A DNA stretch of 59,979 bases from Candidatus Levybacteria bacterium RIFCSPLOWO2_12_FULL_39_17 (GTDB taxonomy: Bacteria > Patescibacteriota > Microgenomatia > Levybacterales > GWA1-39-11). Below are positions 43,085 to 51,610 of this stretch, piece after piece. Made by a program: the position numbers and the translations under genes. Position 1 is the first letter of the stretch; each line of letters starts with the position of its first letter. The stretch lies in the NCBI GenBank assembly GCA_001782675.1, contig MFPJ01000022.1, forward strand, positions 1 to 59,979. The letters run 5' to 3'. The notes under the pieces are model-generated. The model saw only the letters and a list, made by a program, of their open reading frames with translations. It ran no database searches and was not told the origin of the DNA.

Positions 43085-43621
43085 ATGAAATTTACAAAAA
43101 CAAAGATCGAAGGGGTTTATGTTATAGACTTGGAACCTAGGGGGGATGCAAGGGGTTATTTTACAAGAGTTTTTTGCAAGGATGAGTTGAGAAAGGTAGG
43201 AATAAAATATGAAATAGCGCAGGTAAACAGGTCATTTACTGTCGAAAAAGGAACAATTCGAGGATTGCATTACCAAAGAAGCCCGGAACAGGAAGATAAA
43301 ATTATCCAGTGCGTGAAGGGGTCTATATTTGATGTTGCTCTTGATTTAAGAAAAAAATCTAAAACTTATGGAAAATGGTTCGGTTTGGAATTGTCGGAGA
43401 AAAATAAAAGAATGCTATTGATCCCAAAAGGATGCGCGCATGCATTCCAAACACTTGTGAAGAACGTAGCGGTGGAATACTTTGTGTCAGAATATTATTC
43501 TCCTAATTATGAATCGGGAATAAGATGGGATGATCCCGCATTTAAAGTGGCTTGGCCAATAAAAAAACCTAAGCTTTCAGACAAAGACGCAAACTGGCCC
43601 CTTGTCACAAAGACAAAATGA
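43085..43621 (+). CDS. RmlC-like dTDP-4-dehydrorhamnose 3,5-epimerase family protein
   Basis: A 178-residue cupin, the usual RmlC length. PRGDARGYFTRVFCKDELRK, VNRSFTVEKGTIRGLHYQ (catalytic His), IQCVKGSIFDVALDLRKKS, LIPKGCAHAFQTL, and EYYSPNYESGIRWDDP (catalytic Tyr and Asp) are all present. It should epimerise C3 and/or C5 of an NDP-4-keto-6-deoxyhexose. The carrier nucleotide may be CDP, given the RfbF-like neighbour, or dTDP. It starts right after the SDR stop and overlaps the next gene by 4 nt. Confidence 0.9.
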   Translation: MKFTKTKIEGVYVIDLEPRGDARGYFTRVFCKDELRKVGIKYEIAQVNRSFTVEKGTIRGLHYQRSPEQEDKIIQCVKGSIFDVALDLRKKSKTYGKWFGLELSEKNKRMLLIPKGCAHAFQTLVKNVAVEYFVSEYYSPNYESGIRWDDPAFKVAWPIKKPKLSDKDANWPLVTKTK

Positions 43622-44490
43622 AAATATTACTTATAGGGAAAAATGGCCAAATAGGCAGAGAGATTTTAAAGCTTGGCAGCAAAAAGAATACAGTCGTAGC
43701 ATTGTCAAAAAAAGAACTTGACATTACAAACTGGAAATCTACGCGGGAAGTAATAACCGAAGTTGGTCCGGAAGTTGTTATTAATGGGTCAGGTTATCAT
43801 GTCGTATCTGATTGCGAGAATTTTCCCGATAAAGCTTTTGAATTAAATACTTTTGCTTTAAAAAATCTCTCCGACATATGCGCTGAGAGAAAAATTACAG
43901 TAGTTAACTTCAGCACCGATAAAGTTTTTGATGGGAAGAAAAATAAACCATATAAAGAAAAAGATGAGGCAAATCCTCTACAGGTTTATGGAATGTCCAA
44001 GCTTGCAGGTGAAATAGTTGCCCATAGCTACTGCGATAAGGCCATTACTATTAGAACATGTGGGGTATACGGAGGTCTTGAGGGAAGTCGTGCCAAAAAA
44101 GGAAATTTTGTCCTTATGATAATAAACGAATCAAAAAACAAAAAGAGCCTGGAAATATCCTCTGAACAATTCGCAAGTTTTATAAATGCTGAAGATTTGG
44201 CAAGAATAACGTTAGAGCTTCTATCAAAAAAAGTAGATAGTGGTATTTACCATGTTGTAAATGAGGGGTACGCTTCATGGGCGGAATTCGGGGATACTAT
44301 AACCAAGATCGCAAATCTGCCCTTGACTGTAGTGCCCAAAGACAGATTGGGATCTTTTAGCAGCGTCAAAATCCCGCTTTTTGCCGGACTGGACGTTTCG
44401 AAAATAAAATCGATCGGAATAAAAGTTAAACCTTGGCAAGACGGATTGAAAGAATACATAAGCTTTTTAAGAAGTCAAAACGTATTATGA
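43618..44490 (+). CDS. RmlD-like dTDP-4-dehydrorhamnose reductase family protein, copy 1
   Basis: A 290-residue SDR. MKILLIGKNGQIGREILKLG is the RmlD-type GxxGQxG NADP-binding motif. NFSTDKVFDGKK carries the Thr but has Lys where RmlD usually has Tyr (STDYVF). LQVYGMSKLAGEIVA keeps the YxxxK pair (Tyr124, Lys128). RTCGVYGGLEGSRAKKGNFV matches the family's R-x-x-x-VYG segment. Probably reduces C4 of the sugar made by the preceding enzymes. Overlaps its paralogue by 4 nt. Confidence 0.88.
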   Translation: MKILLIGKNGQIGREILKLGSKKNTVVALSKKELDITNWKSTREVITEVGPEVVINGSGYHVVSDCENFPDKAFELNTFALKNLSDICAERKITVVNFSTDKVFDGKKNKPYKEKDEANPLQVYGMSKLAGEIVAHSYCDKAITIRTCGVYGGLEGSRAKKGNFVLMIINESKNKKSLEISSEQFASFINAEDLARITLELLSKKVDSGIYHVVNEGYASWAEFGDTITKIANLPLTVVPKDRLGSFSSVKIPLFAGLDVSKIKSIGIKVKPWQDGLKEYISFLRSQNVL

Positions 44491-45353
44491 AAATTTTTGT
44501 TATTGGTAAAAAGGGGCAATTGGGACAGGAAATAGAAAGGCGGTGCGGAGGAGCTCCCTATAAAGTTTTTTCTTATGGTAGGGAAGATCTCGACATAACG
44601 GATCATAAAAAGGTCTCGGAAGTTGTAGGAAAGGTTGGCCCCGATATTGTGGTCAACTGTACGGCCTTGCATGCAAGTCTTGAAAGCGAAAAAAAACCTG
44701 GGGGAATGTTTGAGGTAAACGCTTTTGCAGTCAAAAATTTGGCACTTGTGTGTGCGAAAAATAAAATACCTCTTGTCACTTACAGCACCGACTATGTTTT
44801 CAGTGGAATGAAAGGTGTTCCATACAAAGAAAGTGACCATCCGACTCCGGTCCAAATGTTCGGGATCTCAAAGTATATGGGGGAGTTAATGGCTATTAAT
44901 TACTGTCCGGACAGTATTGTAATAAGGACATCGGGGCTGTACGGAGGGTTGAGGGGAAGCAGGTCTAAGGGTAATTTTGTCTTAAATCTCATACAGGAAT
45001 CAAAGACTAAAAAGACAATTGAAGTTTCATCAGACCAAATATTCAGCCCTACATATGTAGAGGATTTAGTTGCTGCATCTTTTGAACTCTTAAAAAAGAA
45101 AGCAAGACCCGGAATTCACCATATAGCAAATGGCGGCTACTGTTCTTGGGCGGATTTTTCTAAAGAAATTGTAAAAATAATGGGTCTTAAAACAACAATT
45201 GCACCGGTTAATAGAAAAGGGGTATGGGGTGGAATAAAAAGGCCGTTATTTGCCGCTTTAGATAATTCAAAAGTCAAAAAAATGGGAATAGAAATCCCCA
45301 GCTGGCAGAAGGGTCTGGAAAAATACGCGCATTTTTTAGAAAATAACATATGA
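44487..45353 (+). CDS. RmlD-like reductase family protein, copy 2, catalytic Tyr replaced
   Basis: A 288-residue tandem paralogue of the previous protein; start at MKIFVIGKKGQLGQEIERRC (44487), not the track start at 44433. TYSTDYVFSGMKG is canonical, but the YxxxK motif reads PVQMFGISKYMGE, with Phe125 in place of Tyr and Lys129 kept. The remainder (RTSGLYGGLRGSRSKGNFV, SSDQIFSPTYVEDL) is well conserved. It may bind substrate without reducing it, act as a subunit with copy 1, or use another residue. Overlaps the GT2 gene by 4 nt. Confidence 0.88.
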   Translation: MKIFVIGKKGQLGQEIERRCGGAPYKVFSYGREDLDITDHKKVSEVVGKVGPDIVVNCTALHASLESEKKPGGMFEVNAFAVKNLALVCAKNKIPLVTYSTDYVFSGMKGVPYKESDHPTPVQMFGISKYMGELMAINYCPDSIVIRTSGLYGGLRGSRSKGNFVLNLIQESKTKKTIEVSSDQIFSPTYVEDLVAASFELLKKKARPGIHHIANGGYCSWADFSKEIVKIMGLKTTIAPVNRKGVWGGIKRPLFAALDNSKVKKMGIEIPSWQKGLEKYAHFLENNI

Positions 45354-46375
45354 AGAAGAATCCCTTAGTGTCAATAATTATTCTCAACTGGAATGGTAAG
45401 AGATGGCTAAAAGGATGTCTGCCCACAATCAGAAGAGTCAAATATGAACCGATTGAAGTAATCGTAGTGAACAATGGTTCAACAGACGATAGTGCTTCCT
45501 TCCTTCATAACAATTTCCCCGAAGTAAAAGTGGTAGAAATAAAAAAGAATGTCGGTTATGCCGCAGCAAATAACATAGGAGTTAAAAATGCTTCTGGCGA
45601 GTACGTTTTATTAATTAACAACGATACTAAAGTTACGGCCAATTTTCTCAAGCCCCTAGTAGATGCATTAGAAAAAGATCAAAGCATTGGTGTTATCCAG
45701 CCACAGGTGCGGAGCTTAATTAATACTCGCCTTCTCGATTCTGTTGTTTCTTATCTTACATCTACGGGTTTCATGTACCATTTTGGTTATATGAAGCCGT
45801 GGAAGAACAAAAAATATCAAAAGAGAATGTATGGTTTTTCAATAAAAGGCGCATGTTTTATGATGAGGCGAAAAGAATATATCAATCTCGGAGGCTTAGA
45901 TGAAGACTTTGTTTGCTATGTTGAGGAATCAGACCTCTGCTACAGGGTTTGGTTATCAGGGAAGAAGGTAATGTATGAACCAGGAAGTATCATGTACCAT
46001 TGGGGTGGAGGCGATATGCAAGTCATGACAAAGGATGAGGTTACAATGTTGCGGTCTTATAGGAATAGATTTTTGTTGTTTGTAAAAAATGCCAGCATTA
46101 CTCAGTTGATAAAAATACTTCCAATTCTTTTTATTTTTTGCGAAGGCTTTATACTAATGTCCTTAATCAAGGGCAATTTAAAAAGTGCTCTCGGTGCTCA
46201 ACTCGGGGTATTATCTGTACCGTTTACCCTTCCTAAAATGCTTAAGAAGAGACGTTATATTCAAAAAAACATCAGGAAGGTTACAGATCAAGAAATCAAC
46301 AAATATGTGCTTCGCAATCCACGCCTTTCTTATTATTATTTTTTCTTCAATAATCCAAAAGGATACAGAGATTAG
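45350..46375 (+). CDS. GT2 glycosyltransferase, rhamnosyltransferase-like
   Basis: A 341-residue GT-A enzyme. LVSIIILNWNGKRWLKGCLP, VIVVNNGSTDDSASF, LLINNDTKVTANF (NND in place of DXD) and VCYVEESDLCYRVWLSG (acidic catalytic region) match WbbL-like rhamnosyltransferases. C-terminal hydrophobic stretches near residues 240-290 suggest membrane association. Lying directly after a deoxysugar cassette, it probably transfers that sugar; this is inferred from position. Confidence 0.87.
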   Translation: MKKNPLVSIIILNWNGKRWLKGCLPTIRRVKYEPIEVIVVNNGSTDDSASFLHNNFPEVKVVEIKKNVGYAAANNIGVKNASGEYVLLINNDTKVTANFLKPLVDALEKDQSIGVIQPQVRSLINTRLLDSVVSYLTSTGFMYHFGYMKPWKNKKYQKRMYGFSIKGACFMMRRKEYINLGGLDEDFVCYVEESDLCYRVWLSGKKVMYEPGSIMYHWGGGDMQVMTKDEVTMLRSYRNRFLLFVKNASITQLIKILPILFIFCEGFILMSLIKGNLKSALGAQLGVLSVPFTLPKMLKKRRYIQKNIRKVTDQEINKYVLRNPRLSYYYFFFNNPKGYRD

Positions 46376-46381
46376 ATTGCA

Positions 46382-49300
46382 ATGAAATTTTTTATAAAGC
46401 AGAAATTTGTTTTGTGTGAAATTATTATCTTGTTCGTTTTAAGCTTGATTCCTTTTTTATGGTTTGCGCCCAACCATATTATAGTAGGATTGGACTCCGG
46501 ATATCCGGTAGATTACGAGAAGTATTTGGATCAACGAGTTTTCACCTGGATGGCGTCACATAATTTTGGCGTAGATTTTTCTGCGGAAGTTGGCGTCCTT
46601 CCTTATAGTTCCCTAGCTGCATTGCTTAGTCATATTGGAATACCGTACTTTTCTATTCAAAAAGTTCTTTTCTCTTTCTGGTTTTTTGTTATGCTTGGAT
46701 CGACATACCTTTTTTTAAGGTACTTATACTCTCAGGATAAATATTGGTTTGTACGACTAGGCGGTACATTTTTCTATATATTTAATCTTCATTTATATTC
46801 TTTTATGATTCAAGGAGAGCAACCAATTCTTGCTTCGTATACGCTCCTTCCTTTGTTTACTCTAATACTTATTAAATTCATTCGAAATGAACTCTCCATG
46901 TTGAAAACAGCAGTTCTTCTCAATTTTGCCTATCTTCTTTTTGGGGCAGGAGGAGTAAGAGGCGTGCCTCTTATTGGTCCAACAATTTTAATGGGCGCAA
47001 CTATTGTTCTTTATCACTTTATGTTCTCGTGGAAAAAAGAAAGATATTCTTATATTAAAAAATTTGCAGGTTTTCTTATCGCATTCCTCGCTATTTTTAT
47101 ACTTTTTAATGCTTATTATATTATTCCTTTTATCTCCTCATTCAGTCAGGAATTTAACAGTCAGGTAACAATTGCAGGAGGACCTGAGGGTGCAATCTCA
47201 TGGGCAAAGTTTATTAGTAGCAATGCAAGCTTTACTAATTTATTCCGTTTGCAAGGAGATAACAACTGGTATTCCAAACCATATTTATTCTCAAATGCGT
47301 ATCTTGAAAACCCAATTCTTATTCTGCTAAGTTTCGCATTTTCTATTTTGGCGTGGAGCGCACCCCTTTTAGTGAAAGATAAAAAAGAAAAAAGATTATT
47401 GATTTATTTTGCAATTCTGGCTTTGATATCGCTGTTCTTGGCAGCAGGAGCTCACTCCCCGTTTGGTGCCTTATATACCGCTCTCATGAAATTCGTACCG
47501 GGTTTTGCTACTTTTCGCTCCGCTTGGTATAAGTTTATGCCTGGCCTTTTTTTCTCTTACTCTGTTCTTCTAGGTGTGGCAGCGTACTATCTTTTACAAA
47601 AAATAAAATATTTATCTTTAAGGACAGTTTTAGGGATAGGTTTGCTATTATTTATTCTTGCTTATAATTACCCGTATTTTCAGAACAGCAATTTTGTGCA
47701 CAACAAACCTTTTAGTCTTATGGTCGATGTTCCGGAATATGTAAAAGAATTGGTTTCCTTAAGAAATACATCCTCGGACGATTATCGGACTCTTGTAATT
47801 CCTCATGCGAACACGGAGTTTACCATAAAAACCTACAGTTGGGGATATTGGAGCTCTTATCCAATTTTTCCGTTAATGACCGATAAATCTTTTGTACAAT
47901 ACGATACATATTTATTTAATGATGATGAGAATGCATTTATTAAGTATATATATCAAAAACTTCGGGAAAAGGACTATGATAGCTTCAATAAGGTAGCAAA
48001 GCTTGCTCATATCCGATACGTTCTCTTAACGAAAGACGTCGTTTATGACTATTATTTTGCCCCCATGGAATTACCTTCTTTCTACGAGAATATCCTACAA
48101 GACACTTCACGCTTCACTCCTATTTGGAAAAGAGGAGAGTGGGTTTTGTATGAAATAAATGACTTGGCTCAACTTAAAAAAATCGACTCTATTTCATCTT
48201 TAACCATGAATTCATCGCCTGTTCAAACCATTCCCGCATTGCTGGACAATAGCGAACAGCCATTCGTTCTTCAAAGCCAGATTCCTGAGACGCTCCGAAA
48301 AAAACTTCCAATTTCGGAAATCTACGCCTCGTTTAAGTGTTTATCTTGCACGTTGTTGACCGATCCTGATGTGCCAATCATTTATTATTCCAGAGTAAAT
48401 CCGGGCTCTTGGTTATATAAGATAAAAATGCAAAATGATTTAAAGAAAATGCCCCATGATTTCACTAGTTCGTCGAGTATATATTCGATCCTGGGTTTTT
48501 CTATGAAACGTGTAAGCGAACTCGATATAATGAAGCCAAAGATTTTAGTGCAAAAAGTTAAAGACGACGCATTGCTTACTTTTCGTAGTCTTTCAGCCAA
48601 TATCACGGTTCTTGAATCGTATCTTCACCAACAGACTCAAAGCACTTACGATTTTGATTTGCTTAAATCGATGCTTTCTTACTTAACTTTTGAAAGAGAA
48701 AATTTGCAAAAAATTTATGCAGGTGACTTTATGAGAGAGGATACTCAGCTAATTTCTTCTCTTTTATGGTCCACTTCGCATATTGAAAAGTTAGAAACGG
48801 AGTTAAAAGATATATTGCATAAATATAATTGGGAGACGACGTTTATCTATGATCTTGCTCCATCAAATCAGAATACTCGAACGGTTTTTATTGATCATAT
48901 TGGAGTTCAAAAAGACGCTCAGAACAAATCATTACTGCCGTATGCGTACGAAATTGATGGTCGCGTTGCATCGCTGAGCGCGGAAACTTTTTCCAAAGGA
49001 TTAGAATTAAGAGACATTCCGAGTTATGCTTCCCGATTGACTCTTTTTTTTCCAAGCGCACTAAATCTTCTTAATAATCTTAAGCCTTCTTCAGTAAAAC
49101 TTCCAAATTCGACCCTTGTCTGTATGAGTTCTCCAGTACAAGATTACTTGTGGAATAAAAAGTATAGATTAAGTGTCACGTCAACAAATAGTTCAGCGCC
49201 CAAAACGGTATTCATTAAAAGGGATTATTCTTACGTAGCGACATGGGATTATACACCTGAAGTTAACAATTACTTTACTCCCGACATTACGCTTTCCCCG

Positions 49301-49816
49301 AAAAACACAGCAGGGGAGAAAACTAGTTTTGATTTCTCAGGCAAACCTAATGATAAAGGCGCCTCTGTGTATTTATGTACAGACCCGGAATTTGATCCGG
49401 TACAAGTATATTCCGATATATCGGTCAAAGAGATACTAATTCCGCAAGTATACGCTATGGAGCAAAAAGGAATAAACACCAAAAAACAACCAAAAGTAGA
49501 TTTTACTAGAATAAATCCCACACATTACCGCGTTAAGGTTTCAAACGCAACAGAACCTTATATACTTAGTTTTCTTGAAGGATACTCACCTAACTGGAGA
49601 CTTCTTTCTAATAGTAAGTTATTGCCAGATCACTTTCGTCTTAACGCATATGCAAATGGTTGGTATGTTGATAAGCAGGGAAGCTATACGCTCGATATAG
49701 TTTTTTACACTCAAACAACATTCTATAAGGGATTAATAATAACTTTTATTTCGGTAATACTCGGGGGATTGTTTTTGCTTTTCCCATTTCTAAAAAGGAA
49801 AGTAAACAATGTTTAA
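46382..49816 (+). CDS. Very large polytopic GT-C-like protein with extracytoplasmic domain
   Basis: 1144 residues, the largest gene in the window. About 12 membrane segments occupy residues 1-440. The first loop VGLDSGYPVDYEKYLDQRVF carries acidic residues, and FRSAWYKFMPGLFFSYSVLL resembles the FR..KW stretch of AftD/YfhO-like GT-C proteins and of the gene at 58319. A soluble region of roughly 650 residues follows with no recognised catalytic motif, then a last helix near the C-terminus (FYKGLIITFISVILGGLFLLF). Likely an extracytoplasmic transferase with a carbohydrate-binding domain, but this is inference. Overlaps the next gene by 8 nt. Confidence 0.75.
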   Translation: MKFFIKQKFVLCEIIILFVLSLIPFLWFAPNHIIVGLDSGYPVDYEKYLDQRVFTWMASHNFGVDFSAEVGVLPYSSLAALLSHIGIPYFSIQKVLFSFWFFVMLGSTYLFLRYLYSQDKYWFVRLGGTFFYIFNLHLYSFMIQGEQPILASYTLLPLFTLILIKFIRNELSMLKTAVLLNFAYLLFGAGGVRGVPLIGPTILMGATIVLYHFMFSWKKERYSYIKKFAGFLIAFLAIFILFNAYYIIPFISSFSQEFNSQVTIAGGPEGAISWAKFISSNASFTNLFRLQGDNNWYSKPYLFSNAYLENPILILLSFAFSILAWSAPLLVKDKKEKRLLIYFAILALISLFLAAGAHSPFGALYTALMKFVPGFATFRSAWYKFMPGLFFSYSVLLGVAAYYLLQKIKYLSLRTVLGIGLLLFILAYNYPYFQNSNFVHNKPFSLMVDVPEYVKELVSLRNTSSDDYRTLVIPHANTEFTIKTYSWGYWSSYPIFPLMTDKSFVQYDTYLFNDDENAFIKYIYQKLREKDYDSFNKVAKLAHIRYVLLTKDVVYDYYFAPMELPSFYENILQDTSRFTPIWKRGEWVLYEINDLAQLKKIDSISSLTMNSSPVQTIPALLDNSEQPFVLQSQIPETLRKKLPISEIYASFKCLSCTLLTDPDVPIIYYSRVNPGSWLYKIKMQNDLKKMPHDFTSSSSIYSILGFSMKRVSELDIMKPKILVQKVKDDALLTFRSLSANITVLESYLHQQTQSTYDFDLLKSMLSYLTFERENLQKIYAGDFMREDTQLISSLLWSTSHIEKLETELKDILHKYNWETTFIYDLAPSNQNTRTVFIDHIGVQKDAQNKSLLPYAYEIDGRVASLSAETFSKGLELRDIPSYASRLTLFFPSALNLLNNLKPSSVKLPNSTLVCMSSPVQDYLWNKKYRLSVTSTNSSAPKTVFIKRDYSYVATWDYTPEVNNYFTPDITLSPKNTAGEKTSFDFSGKPNDKGASVYLCTDPEFDPVQVYSDISVKEILIPQVYAMEQKGINTKKQPKVDFTRINPTHYRVKVSNATEPYILSFLEGYSPNWRLLSNSKLLPDHFRLNAYANGWYVDKQGSYTLDIVFYTQTTFYKGLIITFISVILGGLFLLFPFLKRKVNNV

Positions 49817-50198
49817 TTTATTTAAGGAAGATCTAAAAGACATTGATGTCCGCATTGCAAAAAAGTTGGCAATGCTTATTTTTGAGAACAGAATTAAAAT
49901 TTATATACTTGTGATTCTATATCTGTTTGTTTTTGTGCTATCAAAAGTACCATATGTCAATCTTTATACGGAATTAATTAACTTTCTGCGTTGGACGTTT
50001 TTATACGTACTTGTAATTCTTGTTTTCGGATTTAAGGAGATAAAATTATATTTAGTTAGCATTTCTCTTTTTGTTATTTTGTCGCTGCTGGTTCTGGTTA
50101 ATAAAGACTCAACAGCAGAACAGCTAGGAGTAGTAGTATATATGCTCCTTATTACTGCAGTAGTGAAAAGCGTTCAAACATCGTTGCAAGAAAAATAA
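49809..50198 (+). CDS. Small membrane protein of unknown function
   Basis: 129 residues with three or four hydrophobic segments (about 30-48, 58-78, 80-98 and 105-122) and a charged N-terminus (FKEDLKDIDVRIAKKLAM). I do not recognise the family. It overlaps the giant GT-C gene by 8 nt and precedes an acyltransferase by 3 nt, so it is in the same operon and may be a partner of one of these membrane enzymes. Confidence 0.65.
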   Translation: MFNLFKEDLKDIDVRIAKKLAMLIFENRIKIYILVILYLFVFVLSKVPYVNLYTELINFLRWTFLYVLVILVFGFKEIKLYLVSISLFVILSLLVLVNKDSTAEQLGVVVYMLLITAVVKSVQTSLQEK

Positions 50199-50201
50199 AG
50201 T

Positions 50202-50816
50202 ATGGAAAGAATATATAAAATGACAACTAATAAAATTAAGAGGAGTGGTTATATAGAATTTTTATATATGTCGCTTGCTGTGTTTGTAGGAAAGCTTTTA
50301 TCAATTATTTCAATATTTTTTTTTCGTTTACGTTGCTATGATATCTCATATTCGGCGAGTCTTTCCAGAAACGTAGTTTTTTTTCAAAGCACTAAAAATT
50401 CAATACGCATTGGTAAAAATGTCGTTGTCGGTTCGGGCGTTTGTCTCAAGGCTGGGTTTAATGGAAAGATTATAATAGGCGATGATGTTTCTATTCACGA
50501 ATATTCTATGATATTTGCTCACAAAAATCTTGAAATTGGAAGAGGAACGATGGTGGCTCCACATTCATTTATTACTGATTTTGATCACAAATTTCCTAGG
50601 CCAGGATACAAAAGGGCTTTACTAAAAGAGGAAAGCTACGTGAGCGTACCCACCAAAATAGGTAAAAATGTTTGGATAGGAACACATAGTGTTGTCTTAA
50701 AGGGAGTAGAGATAGGAGATAACGTTATAATTGGCGCAGGGTCTGTTGTTACCAAATCAATTCCTGGAGGATGCATAGCTGTAGGAAATCCGGCAAGGGT
50801 AATTAAAAAACTCTAA
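50202..50816 (+). CDS. Left-handed beta-helix acyltransferase (WbbJ/LbH family)
   Basis: A 204-residue protein; ATG at 50202, with an alternative at 50220. An N-terminal hydrophobic segment (FLYMSLAVFVGKLLSIISIFFF) anchors it. The hexapeptide repeats begin at IRIGKNVVVGSGVCLKA and run through IGKNVWIGTHSVVLKGVEIGDNVIIGAGSVVTKSI. FITDFDHKF holds the catalytic His region of O- or N-acetyltransferases, and GGCIAVGNPARVIKKL is the standard end. It would acetylate a sugar in the glycan or its precursor using acetyl-CoA. Confidence 0.87.
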   Translation: MERIYKMTTNKIKRSGYIEFLYMSLAVFVGKLLSIISIFFFRLRCYDISYSASLSRNVVFFQSTKNSIRIGKNVVVGSGVCLKAGFNGKIIIGDDVSIHEYSMIFAHKNLEIGRGTMVAPHSFITDFDHKFPRPGYKRALLKEESYVSVPTKIGKNVWIGTHSVVLKGVEIGDNVIIGAGSVVTKSIPGGCIAVGNPARVIKKL

Positions 50817-50823
50817 CTAGATT

Positions 50824-51522
50824 ATGAAAAAACCTTTTTATAACAACCTATTAGGAGATGGTAAAATCATTGGAGATTATTATAAAAATGATCCCTTCCA
50901 CTCGGAGAAGAGGCAATTTGTTTTGGATGAAGTTGGAAAGGGGAAAGTAGTTCTTGACGTGGGATGTAATGAGGGGTTCATTGGGGGGAAATTGATCAAA
51001 AACAAAAATGTTGTATATGGAATCGATATTGTAAATAGAAATTTAATAAAAGCAAAAAGTAAAGGCATGATAGTATCAAATGTAGACATAGATAGGGATA
51101 AACTTCCCTATAGGGACAATTTTTTTGATGTAGTAGTCCTTGCTGATTTCATCGAGCATGTATTTGACACGGATGCTGTCCTTAGAAAATGTGCAAAGGT
51201 TTTGAAAAAAAACGGAAAATTAATCATCACAACCCCTAATATTGCGTCACTGGGGAGGCGTATGATGTTACTTCTAGGCATGAGTCCTTTTACCGAGCAC
51301 TCTTTGGAACTGTCAACAAGTGGGCTTCCCGCTGCAGGACATATACGATACTATACGGTGCCAACTTTAAAGGAACAATTAGAATACGATGGATTTGAAA
51401 ATGTAAAAATTCGTGGTAATGCAGTAAACTTCATAACTTTTAGGAGTAGATTTCTTGGAAAAATTTTCCCATCACTCAGCGTCATGCTTATGGCAATCGC
51501 CCACAAAAAAAACAAGAATTAA
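50824..51522 (+). CDS. Class I SAM-dependent methyltransferase, duplicate pair member A
   Basis: A 232-residue protein. VVLDVGCNEGFIGGKLIKNK is SAM motif I, YGIDIVNRNLIKAK the acidic loop, VVLADFIEHVFDTDAVLRKC the post-motif and LIITTPNIASLGRRMMLLLG the final strand. Most of its length is closely similar to the gene at 57620, including SLELSTSGLPAAGHIRYYTV. The two flank the module between 51.6 and 57.5 kb. Substrate unknown; probably a sugar or sugar-lipid. Confidence 0.85.
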   Translation: MKKPFYNNLLGDGKIIGDYYKNDPFHSEKRQFVLDEVGKGKVVLDVGCNEGFIGGKLIKNKNVVYGIDIVNRNLIKAKSKGMIVSNVDIDRDKLPYRDNFFDVVVLADFIEHVFDTDAVLRKCAKVLKKNGKLIITTPNIASLGRRMMLLLGMSPFTEHSLELSTSGLPAAGHIRYYTVPTLKEQLEYDGFENVKIRGNAVNFITFRSRFLGKIFPSLSVMLMAIAHKKNKN

Positions 51523-51610
51523 TATTTTCCCAAGGTACCATCATGTAATTGCTCAAGTCCCCTTTTTCCGCTCTTATTCTATTTGACATGGCAGGTCTTG
51601 CTCTCTCATT

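Noticed and set aside
44475-44855. 126-residue minus-strand ORF opposite the second RmlD-like gene
   Set aside because: Shadow frame; the plus strand has the conserved RmlD motifs.
51523-51610. Possible promoter or terminator in the convergent gap (contains TTGACA)
   Set aside because: No -10 box at proper spacing and no hairpin with a T-run; genes converge here, so no promoter is expected.
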